Shown: piece by piece, positions 46,501 to 58,500 of the stretch | Position numbering within the stretch: position 1 is the stretch's first letter | Layout of the letters: each line of letters opens with the position of its first letter | Origin: Sipunculus nudus | Lineage: Eukaryota; Annelida; Sipuncula; Golfingiida; Sipunculidae | Direction: 5' to 3' | Length of the DNA stretch: 64,000 nt | Assembly: GCA_026874595.1 (NCBI GenBank) | Contig: CM049306.1 | Span: forward strand, 43,090,019-43,154,018 | Program-made: the position numbers and the translations under genes | The notes under the pieces: model-generated | Seen by the model: the letters and a program-made list of their open reading frames with translations, nothing else | Databases searched by the model: none | What the model was told of the DNA's origin: nothing

Positions 46501-49500
46501 CCGAACAATGCGGAGCACAGCATGGATATTGAACATCCGAAACGGGGCGGACGGATGAACGAATTGAGGCGCTTCAGGTCTATGAGCGGGCGCCAATGGC
46601 CGTGCGGTTGGGGAACAAGAAAAAGGCGAGAGTAAAACCCCAAGGTGGATGGGGAAACCTCGAAAATTGCCCTTTTGTCTAACATCGATTGAATGGCCTC
46701 CTCCAAAGCGAGGCGTTTTGCCGGATCGGACTGAGGCGGAGTGAAGAACGGGTGCATGGTGACTGGAGGTGCGTGCAAAAACGTAAGACGGAACCCGAAC
46801 TTTACGGTGCTGAGAATGAAACGCTGTGAGGTGAAACCCGCCCACGCGGGAAAATGAGCTGAGACGAGCGCCAACCAGAGCGATAGAGTCATTTCTTGGT
46901 CGAACCTCGTTTGGAGGATTGACCACGAAAAGGCTGAGAACGGCTGGAAAGTCCGGAAGGACGTGAAGACGTAGCAGATGCGCGACGCGGCTGAGCAGAA
47001 GCCGCAACCGGAGGCCGAGGGCGAGGAACGCGGAAGGATGGCCGAGGCGCAAGAGAGGTCGAGCGGAGGCGGGCCTGACGATCCGAGCGCTCCAAGGCGC
47101 GGTCAAAGAGAGGCCGTAATTGGCCGCCAAACAGCAGGGAACCGGTAAAAGGCTGAGAATAAAGCTCGGTTAACTCAGCCTGAGAAGCTCCGGCTGTAAG
47201 TGCGTTAATGACTGAATGCAAGCCGTGCGACGTAACAAGATGCAATTTTCAACCAGGCGCCAAACGACCTGATTTAACTCAGCGCAAGTATGGGCAGAAG
47301 CCTGCCACATGTCGTTGAGAGTGAGCGTGTCCAGAGAAACGGCAAGCAAGCTAGTGACAGCCTTCAAGTCGTTAACCATACCAGCCAATCGGAAAACTGG
47401 ACAGAGGACGGAAATACTTACCGTCCGCAAACGGCAGTTCCAGGCCGGACTCAAGTCGCATCGGAGCAGACGGAATATCAGGGGATCAGGAAAAGGGAGC
47501 AAGCGATCGAAACAGGAAGCCAGGTACCCACGTGAATTCCAGAGGGTACCGGGGGACCAAGGTTTCTCTGAACCCGGCGGAAGCGGGGCCCCAGTAGTAG
47601 TGGAGCGAGACCCCGAGACCACCGCGTGGTGCTCACGTAAGATATCCCCCGTGTGGTCGGTAAATTCCATACACACGGCGGGCGCGGCCGAGGGTGATTG
47701 AAGGGCGGCAGGATTCAAATTAGAACTGGCCGCCGACGCCGAGGAAGTCTGAGGTTGTAACCGACGGAACTTCGGACCACAAGGGTTAGCCTCCTGTGTG
47801 GAGGTAGCCACTAGGTCCAGAAGCGCAGATTTGCGCGTACGCCAAGCCTGGCGTTGCAGCGCGATCTCTGACCACTGGTCTGGTGCCAGGGCGGGATCGG
47901 CTGACTGAGAAGTCGGGGACCCTGGAGAACCCCGGGTAGGGGGGAGCCAGAGAGACCCGCTGAGCCGGAACTACCGGAGGCTGGAAACAGGAAGCTGGGG
48001 AACGAGCAGCAGCAGGAACCATCCTGGAAGGCACAGGAACCGGAGCCGCAGGCCGCACAGCAGACGGTATCTGAAATAAAGAGCCGGCCGGCCGGGTAGT
48101 AACGGCGGTGGACGGAGGAACCGATGGCGAGGCCGGCTGCCCAGAAACGGAGGCAGGAGGGATCGACACACTTACCTGCTCCCCAGGAAGGGCCGGGCGA
48201 TCTAGCGGGACGGCTCCAGCCGGCCCCGGTGATAATGATGGAATCCGGCGAGGAGCCGGGGCGACGAGAACGGCCGGGGAGAAAGTACCGGGGGCGCCGG
48301 CGAGGGCGCCGGGCGGACTGATTCGGGTCTAGACGAATCGTCGAGATCCGACATAAGTGATGAACAAACCGGGACAATTTATGTAATATGGAATAGGCAG
48401 ATGTTCTGTCAGACTGGGAGGCTGTGGGAACGGGGGAAGATTTCCGTTTCCCTGTATGAGAAAGCAACGATTTAACTGTCAAAACCACTGGAGAGGTGAC
48501 AGGACCGGCGGGAACGGATGGTGAACGCAGCACGGCGGTGGTGCGGTCAACCAGGGTAGGCTCCCCCCCCTCCCCCCCGGAGACAACCACGGGGCCAGAC
48601 AAGGGAAGATTGGAGGGGGAACTCGCAATAACCGGGGAATGAACCCAATCCTGGAACAAGGCCCACTTGTCAGTGGACCACGTCTGGCAATGGAAACAAG
48701 GATCAGCCGGACCACGGCAGGAGTCATTGTTGGTGCGGCAACAAAAACAAGTGGGGTGGGAGTCCCATACCGGGATTATAGTGCCACAAGAGACACAATA
48801 AGTGGGGTTCTCCATGGCGGGCAAGGGAAAATAAGAATAACTTACAATCAGTTGGCAAACTCAAAACGACAAACCCAACAGTGGACGAATCTCGCAGCGC
48901 GGGATCATACGTCCATCATGGCGTACGCCAGAAGAAAATGTGATTATGGGTAACGGAAGTGTGACCTAGATACACGGGAACGAGGCGGGATGGGCGATAA
49001 TAGGCCCAATAAGGGAAAATTTTCGGTTGGCTTACTCTGGCGTATAAACTTTAACAGAGAAAATTCTCATTAATACAGAAACAGCTCACAATTATGTTTA
49101 CGTAATAAAACCAGCTCATTATGAAAAAGTTGTTCAAAGAATTAACTTTGCAAGGATATATAATCAGTGTATAATTTACCTGAAGAGAAACATCACCGGA
49201 TCGATCTTCCTTGAAGACTCGCTTCATGTAATTACAAACCATATCTGATATCTATAAGATAAAAAGAAATCATTTGTCATAATTTTATATCTTAAAGTTT
49301 TCTGCATTCTTTGTGCTGATGGCAAAAGTAATTATTCCATGAGACAATGCTTGATCATAGGATATTAGAGAACACAACTCTACATTAACTGGTTTGATCA
49401 TGTGGTTACAGAAATAAACATGGCATTAATTATGGCCATAGATCATAACTTATCATCTTGCAGTTTATGTACTCACTATTCACCTGGGCACTCTTACCAT

Positions 49501-52500
49501 TCATGAACTCAGCAACCCACCTCTGCACTCTTATTACTCATGTACTGAGCTACTCACTTGGCACTCTTACTGTTCACATAATAAGCTACTCACTTGGCAC
49601 TCTTACTGTTCATGTACTTAGCTGCTAACCTTGGCACCTTACTGTTCATGTAGTCACCTACTCATCTGGGCACTCTTACTGTTCATGTACTGAGCTGCTC
49701 ACCTGGGTACTCTTACTGTTCATACTCTGCAGATACTCACCTCAAGCATTATAGCTCTTTGTGTACTTAGCTAATCACCTGTGATTCTTACTATTCCGAT
49801 ACTGTGCTTATCACTTGGGCACTCCTACTGTTACTGTACTGAGCTACACACCTTTGCACTCTTACTGTTAATGTTCTGAGATACTCACCTTGGCACTCTT
49901 ACTGTTCATGTACTGAACTAGGACACTGATAATATTATTCCTGTAGTTGAAGTTAGGATGAGCCACCAATAGCTCTCCGAGACACCTCAAGCCTAGTTCC
50001 CTCAGCACCTACAAAACAGTATGCTTTAGTCTACTGTGACAACCATCACAATATATAAGGGCTGCTTCTAGCTAAAGTCGGGGTAGACCCCTGACTACCT
50101 ACCCCCCTTGATCCACCCCTGGCATATCTTGGTTACCACTCTTAATGCTATGTGCAGAACAGGCATAACAACATACCAAACAACAACAAAAACAACCAAA
50201 AAACTAGGACCTGGTTGTAAAATCCTGTCACAAATGGTGACTGAAGTTATATAGCAAGTTTTAATTGATTACTCAAGGAATTACTTTTTTTCAAAATTTG
50301 ATTTACCTGATAATAGTGTGACAACTGAGATACATTGTTACATTATTTAATTCTAGAGGCCACACACATTGCAAATGACAGACAGCATGTTTTGATAAAC
50401 CACACTGTTTTTATTTCAAAATTTGATGGACCTGACCGTGTTACAACAGAGATCCATGGTTACCTTTTGTAATTCCAGAGGCCATACATAATGCAAAACA
50501 GAGAGCTTGTCTTGATAAACCACACCATTTTTTTCAAAATTTCATGGACCTGACAATGGTGTGTCAACAGAGATTCATTATTACATTTTGTATTCCAGAG
50601 GCCATACAGATTTTGAAAGACAGAGAGCATGTCTTGATAAACCACACTATTAAAGTATCATGTGCAGTAATTTATGTAATTTTTCTTATTTGAATGCTAC
50701 TCTATGTTATCTTATGTTTCTGACCAAACTAAAACATTTCTCCAAGTTTACATGCCTTCTTTAAAGGTGCATACTTGATCATTTGTTTCAAAAGATGTGA
50801 CTAATAAAAACAAGACATTTTTTGGCACCGCAGGTGCCATATTATTCCCAGATATTTAATCCCCCCTTCTGGAAAAGGCCCCTATCTTCAGAAGCATATA
50901 CTGACAATTAGCAAGCCACCATGGTTTCTTCCATCTATCAACATGAGAAAGATTTTTTTCACAAAATATGGGAAAATTCAAGGTCAAAACCACTCTCACA
51001 GGAGAGATGATGATCCCAATTTAAATATACCTCATCCCATAACCAATATCTATACATATGCATAATATGAAAGAAATCTGTCTATTAGTTTTTGACTTAT
51101 TATGCTCACAGTACTTTCAAGTAGCAATGATTGGGGTTTTAAAAGGCTCAAAAAGCTTGAATAGGACAAAAGGTGGTGCCACCTGTCTTCTGCAGAAGAC
51201 AAAGCTATCCAAGATCTTCTGTCAATTTTTATTTTTGGATCAATCCATGCATCCCTTATTGAGACATTTAAGATTTTGTGTGATTTTCACCAAAAATGGA
51301 AATTTTCAAGGTCAAGGCCCCTTTCATGGGAAAGGTCCTGACCCTAATTTAAATATATGTCATCCCATAACCCATATTTCTGTATATGCATAATACAAAA
51401 GAAATATGTCGATTAGTTTTTGACTTATAATGCTCACAGTACTGTAAAGTAGCAATGATGGGGGTATTAAATGGCATTAAAACAAGAAAAGGATAATAGA
51501 TGGTGCCACCAGTTTCGAGTACATGGCAAGACTATACAAGATCTTCAGTCAACTTGATTTTTGTATCAATTAAAGCACGTTTTCTTGGGATATTTAAAGA
51601 ATTTGTTTGATTTTCCCCTAAAATGGACCTATTCAGGGTCAAGGTCACTCTCCTAATAAAGGTCATGACCCAATTTTAAATAAAAAAAAGTCCTCTCACC
51701 AATATCTATGGACATATCAAGTTTGATAAAAATCCGTGAAATATTTTTTTAGTTATCGTGCAAACAAATTATATCTGAGGAGGGGGCAGGGGGACCAACA
51801 TAAAACCAAAGTATCCCCCAACTTTGTCTGGGAAACACTGATTATGAAGAAATAAAGACCAGTCATTGATAAAATCAGTCAAAAGACAAAACACTCAACT
51901 TACAGTGGTGGCCTCTTGTGGCAAATGGGTACCATTCACCCTCTTTTTCTTCTTTTTACTTGAAGTCTTAGCTGGCTTTCCTTCAATATATACAACGAAA
52001 TATGACAATTCTGTGTAAGAATCTCACAGGTTAAATACAGTAAATGCTTGAATACGATAACTGAACAGATTGGTGGGAGCAACAGACGGTGTTCAAATTA
52101 TTGAAAGTAAAAATCTCAGTGATATCAGGAAGCTTTGCACATTGTATAAACAATATGTGTTTTATCTTACAGATGTGGCAAAAATAATTAGTTAATTTAT
52201 TTGAGTAATTTTCAGATCACCTTTGACAGCTGCTTCCAGGAACTCCAAGTAATGTCTGTAGTGTTTCAGCAAACTTTCTTCAAAAGCCCTCATCACTTTA
52301 GTCTCTTTCTTCATCTGAATAACAAAATACAGGAATAAAAACGTAAAAAATTCTTTAAATATAATGTGTTTGGGTTTATATTCTTGAGTTGGATATTTCT
52401 AAGATAAAAGATAATTCATTAGAATTATTTTTCAAGGCCTTCCAGTGACCAATACTATGAGTAACAGATTTTGTGATTTTTTTGTCATAAACGTTATTAT

Positions 52501-55500
52501 CTGATGCTTGTCTTCATTTACTAATGAATATTTGGATAGTAATTAACTAGTGCTTTCCAAATTCCTCTCCAAATTCCAAGCACAGAATAAGTTTCTGATG
52601 AGCAAATAATGTTTTAGGAACACTTTCCTGCCAAGATAGATGAGATGAATTTAGCAGTCATTGTATACATGAATGCTCAGCTGTGCTACAGATTGCCTTA
52701 TTTATCGAGGCTTCTTTTGAGTGATTTTAACCCTTTTGTGAACACCAAAAATTTAAAACCCTGGAAAATATGAAGCAATCACCAGAAAACTGTTAATTAT
52801 TGAGGGTTTTCAATACCAGAATCATGATTGCATATTTAAAAGAAAATATGCTAATACAAAAACTCTGCTGGTCTTTGTCATTTTGTCTGTGGAATATACA
52901 TCTTGTAACATTTAGTGTTTCAACATTATATAGTTTGGCATTTGACAAAATGACCATTGTGTCCTTTTGAACTAAGCTTCGGATATCATGAACTATCCAT
53001 TTTGTCTGTTTACAGTAAAACTTGTGACATTTTGTCTGTGGATATTATATCCAGTGCTATTTTTCTGTGGACATCAGGTCCTAATGAATTTTTTCTGTGG
53101 CACTGTGGTATTACATCCTGTGGATATAACATCTAACAGTAGTTTGTGTCTGGACATTATATCTTTCTGAATTGAAATGTGGACGTGTTGTTGACATTCA
53201 TCTGTGAAAAATATATACTGAACATTTTTTCTGTGGACATAATGTACTGTTGATGGACAATATGAAATATTTTGTCAGAACCAATATATGATTTGCATTT
53301 GGATAAAATGAAAATCCCATCAGTTCACCATGGCATGTTTTCAAAAGAGATGGTAAAAGGAGTAAATTATTGGGAAGATACATATGGCAAAGCCCTGATG
53401 AAAAAAACGCTGACATCATTATATGTTCTGGGAGAGCTGACTTTGATTAGATAAGTATGTATAACAAGTTGTAGCCCAACTTTTCCAGATTCTGGTTTTT
53501 AGAATTTGTTTTCCAATTACAAGGTGCGACTTCTGTTAGGGATTTTACAGTACATTTATTCAGTAATACTCAAGTGTTGAATTTTTACTTACAGACTGCT
53601 GCTTTTCCTTGTCTGTGTACACCCTTATGTGGTACTCTGGGATGATGTCCTTGAAAACCTCCAATAGTGAAACTGCAGCCAGCTTCCGAACCGTTATGAA
53701 GATATCTGGGTCATCTACATCTAGGAAACTTCTCAGTTCTTTCAGTTTAGACATCTACAGCAAAACATGCAGAAACAAATTCAGTTATGTCGCAAAGAAT
53801 GCCAGTACTGTTAATAAATATTTAATAATATTGAATCATCTGATGAACAGCGACATCAAAATTCTGTGTAATGCACTTCTGTAACAAGCAAATTTGTGGA
53901 ATTTATGTCCCTCGCTTCTTCTTCTTCTTGTCCCCCTTTTGCCATCTCATAATATTAGTTTTTATTTTGCCCTGAAAATGTCTCCACATGTCATAGTGCC
54001 CCTGTTTTAGTTTTTATTGTCCCCTGAAGATGTCTCCACATATCATAACTTGTTTTAAACTGAGAACAAAAAGGAAATTTTTGTTTTGTTTTGGAGCTGG
54101 TGATAATAATTTTTCAGACAGACACTCCAAAACCAATCCCAACCAAGGTATGCATGAGAGCAATCACTGACCAAATTTGAAAGAAATCGGATAATATTTA
54201 GGAAAGTTATGGCATGGAAACATAAACCTGAAGAACAGACAGATGGACTGACAGACAAACCTAAAACAATTATCATATACTAGTTTAATACACTGTCTGA
54301 TAAATAACTCTTTATAAGTTCTATTAGGAGCTTCCACAAAGGCTTATTTTTAGGTTTTATTCAAAGGGGGCCCTGAAATGTTTATTGAACATCTAAGATC
54401 TCTTTCTGATTCTTTTCAACCTTCATTCTTCACATAAAATATACCTCCTGACTTCTATTTCTCAACTCCCTGCATCTCCTGCATACTCTCTCCCTCACCC
54501 CTTGTGACCTGGACACTCTCCTGGGGTTTCTATAATTCCTGTGGGCAGTGCAGCTATATTCCATTTGGTTTCCTCAAGCTTCATATTAACCCACTCCTTA
54601 CCATTCTCTCTCTCACTATCAATACCACACCTTCCTCTACCCCTTATGACTTACCCGCTTCATCTGGTTTTCAATAATTCCTGTGGCCAGCCTGAGTTCA
54701 ACTATCTTCTGTTTGGTTATCTCAAGCTTCTTATAAACCCGTCCAAACCAATCCCCCCCAACCCCCCTTCTCTATGCCATTTGTAACTTACCCCCTCCTC
54801 TGGGTTTTCTTTGATGCCTGTGACCAGTATAGCTATCCTCTGTTTGGTTTCCTCTAGCTTCTCATAAGTTCCCTCTCATTCATTCTCTCTCTCCCTCTGC
54901 CAGCATCCCCACCCCCCAACCACTCTCTGTCCCTTTTAACTTACCCCCTCCTCTGGGTTTTTTCTTTGATGCCTGTGACCAGTATAGCTATCCTCTGTTT
55001 GGTTTCCTCCAGCTTCTCATAAGTTCCCTCTCAATCATTCTCTCTCTCCCTCTGCCAGCCTCCCCACCCCCCAACCACTCTCTGCCACTTTTAACTTACC
55101 CCCTCCTCAGGGTTTTCTATGATGCCCGTGGCCAGTACACCTATCTTTTGTTTAATCTCCTCCAGCTTCTGTTGCCTCTGTAGCAGCAGCTGAGCAGTGC
55201 TGAGGGCTGGCAATGGTTCAGGTTCAGCCTTGGTCTCCTCTCCATCCTGTTCTTTTTCTTCTTCTTCTTCAGCTACAAATTAAAATGTATTTGTTATAAA
55301 AAAACACTCTGACAATCATGGAAAAGTTCAGTCATGAAATAATTTCCAAGATCTATTATGTTTGTTAACAATTGTAATAAGTTTAATTTTAAAATAAAAC
55401 TATAATACTGACAGGTCAGAAAGGGTCCCACAAAAGGCCCATAGACTTCCAGTGTGGGCTGAGTGTGCTTTAAAAACTATAATAAAAGACCTGATTACAT

Positions 55501-58500
55501 GCAGAGACAGAGGGAACTGAAGCAAAACAGTATTTAAACAACTGAACCAAGATTTTAAGGCTTGAATCAGTGATAGTCATGTATGAAGGTGTAGGAACTG
55601 AGTATTGCCAAGCAACAGAGGCATAATTACATCTACCGTAAAATCTGTGAAATTTCGTACAGAAAAAAATAATTAAATTTGTGGAAGTCCCAAATTTAAC
55701 AGTCGATTTCAGCAGTTTTAAAATTATGGTCTTGACAAGTTAAGATGCCTCGTCAGCAGTGGGCGATAATAGGAGCCTCAGGTATTCCCTCGCCGATTTT
55801 GCATTCATCCGTGTGAACCATGAAGTTTCATGAATAAAAACATTATTTTCTATACTTGTGTTGTTTATTTTATATTAAATCAGTTTGGAAAAGGAATCTG
55901 AAAAGTATATTTGAAGGATTTAATCCTGTCATGAGGCTCGACACCCGTACATGCTTGCATGACATCCTGGGCTTTGCCCCGAGAGAACTTTTTCAGGTGG
56001 CTTACGCATGGAAATCCCCACTAATGGTGCACAAAAAGTTAGAGGTCTTTAGATCACTTAAAGAGTTAATCGATCCTGATTATCCAATATCAAATATCCA
56101 ACCTCCGGTAAACTTCATGAACGTCTGCCAGCGCTTTGATGTATCGTTTGATCTCTTGTGACTTGTTTGTTGGGTGATACGGAGCCCCGGTACTCGAAAC
56201 TTGAGTCGTTCTGGTGTGACATTAAAGATATTTATTTTAAATGTTTTAATGGAAATTAGCACTAATTTTCAAACTGATTAACATTGGCATTACATACACC
56301 GTAACGCCGAGTTTGCTTGAAAGAGACCAATTTGAACCTGGCTTACACACGGAAATCCCCCTTTATGGTGCACGTGAAGCTAGTGGTCTTAAGATCATTT
56401 ACGGAGTTAATCCTGATTATCTAATTTCCAACCTCCGTCAAACTTCATGGACGTCTGTCAGTTATTCACGGCGTGTCGCTCGCATCCCGGACAATTAAGC
56501 AACTCGCATTCGAGATATTTTAAGTTTTTTATTGTCGCTGAAACAAAAATCTTAGTTTTCAGTCAAATTACATTCTATATGATGTAGATATAATTCATAT
56601 TATTTATCAATAGCATGGTAATCACATCGATCGGACCGGTCGGCTTGTTCAAAACCAGATAACCGGGTGAGGTTACGTCAGTGTTACATTCACGGCAGTC
56701 CTGCTAACCTCAAATGTGGCGTAACAGACCATCGGCAGTTCGAAATTTAACATGTCATTTTAATAATTATGGTTACTGAAGAAAGACTGTGTGCGAAATT
56801 AATCGAGGTACGAAATTTCACAGATTTTACGGTAATATATTAAACAGTAAGCTGGGTCAGCATATAAATTAGTAGGATTGTCCTGTGACCTTGACCTTAG
56901 AACTTGTGATGTGGAAATCAATATGGTTCTTTCTCTATTGATAGGTTATCCACAAGTGAAAGATTTTTGATGAAACATTTACAGTGCATCCACAAACTTT
57001 TCAAAGATGTGGGTCCTTGTGACCTTGGCCTTTGACCTCAATACTCCAAAATCTACAGGGTTCTTGCTTAAGTGGTGGATCATGAATAAGTCAAGTTTGA
57101 AATCCATATGTCAATCCAAACTAGAGTTATTATCCGGAAATGAATTTTGGAAAGCTGGCTCCTGCGACCTTGATCTCAGACCTTGTGACCCAAAAAGAAG
57201 AGCAAGCTTCCCTTATTGGCAGGTGGGCTAAATGTGCAAGACAGAAAGTCAGGGATGAAAAGTTTGGCTTCAATTGCATCCACAAATTTTTTAAAGATTT
57301 GACCCCAAAATCAATAGGGTTCTTGCTTTAGTGATGAGTCATATATAAATCAGGTTTGAAATCCATATGTCCACCCAAACTGGAGTTATTATCTGGAAAA
57401 GAATTTGTGGATGGACAGACAGACAGACTGACAGGGTTATTACTATAGGACACCCTCTTATTTAAGCAGGGCCCAAATAATTACCCCCCCCCCCCTTGTG
57501 ACTGTTGGGAAACATTTGAGAGAAAAGTGTGAACATTATACATTATGGTTGTCTGATTAACCACCAGAATTCCCTCTGATGTGATAGTTAAAGTTGGATG
57601 TGTGCAAATGCACATACCAACTAGAAATACCTGTTTCCCACATATAAATATATGCTAGGATTTAATGCTTATCTAAGCTGATGTAAGCTGAAGACCAAAA
57701 TTGTAAGGCTACCTGAATTTCCTGCATTTGAGATATGATGATTATAATTTGCTGCTTGGTAATGCACCATTGCAGCAGAGGAAATGGTACAAACATACAT
57801 ATGGAATATGAATAATTTTCTATGTAAAAGACTCTCAAATTGCTGAATCTGGTGGGAGCTGGATTTTCCCTCGTATTACAGAAGTGACCATATAAGAACA
57901 TTAGAGACCTGTAAATCCACTTATAATTTTATTTAATTTGTCTGCCATAGAGAGGTGCGTGAAAAGGGATATGCTTATAAAGCAGGGATAGGCAAATAAG
58001 GTTAGCGGGCCACATGCACTCTATGAGGTACATTTGTAAGGCCCCATAATCTTCTTACAGGGCAATGTAAATTGGCGCTTAAATAGACATTCTCACATAA
58101 AGTAGCATGTATATAGAGACTATGATTAGCTTTGCTACGATGAGATGTTTTGAACAGAAATGGACAAAGTGATGGAGTATTATTTAAATGTTTATAAAAG
58201 TCTACAAAGAAATGTATATATTAAGTTATCAACAAATATTTCAAATTCTGTTATTATCTTTCTGTACCAAATAATAAAGTTGTCAAATAATACCTGTATT
58301 TCTGTGTAAAAATAAATTGCACCATTTATTAATTTTTTTGTTGTTGAATGCTGCCAACTAGAGACCTAATGGATGTTCCATGCTTCCCTGAGGTAGAAAC
58401 GTTTGCCCACCCCTGCCATGAAAGGTTTCCCTGTATAACAGATTAAAATAAGCAGACCTTGTTCCAGCTGCACCTCCTGAGGAATGATGCCCTTCTTGCT

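Larger units (their letters stand above)
43501..49112 (-). mobile_element. DIRS-type tyrosine-recombinase retrotransposon (5.6 kb)
   Basis: An element with the full DIRS layout, coding on the minus strand. It has inverted terminal repeats (43545-43701 and 48934-49092), an internal complementary region (43741-43850) that joins the complements of both outer ends, a Gag-like ORF1, an RT/RNase H ORF2 and a tyrosine recombinase. The body is GC- and CpG-rich in an AT-rich host intron. The outer limits are inferred from the internal complementary region: its C-rich centre matches the joined ends CGTAATAAAA and CCCCCAATTCCC. No target duplication is expected for this class. It lies in NOC3L intron 8, in the gene's own orientation, 67 bp past the exon 8 donor. 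Reading frames are broken at several places, so it is not intact. Confidence 0.9.

Noticed and set aside
45445-48953. Several plus-strand ORFs in the GC-rich region
   Set aside because: They are antisense shadows of the DIRS Gag, RT and recombinase frames; the minus strand carries the recognisable motifs.
55856-56161. 101-aa ORF that looks protein-like
   Set aside because: Falls inside a TA-flanked non-autonomous element and overlaps its internal duplication; the second module does not preserve the frame.
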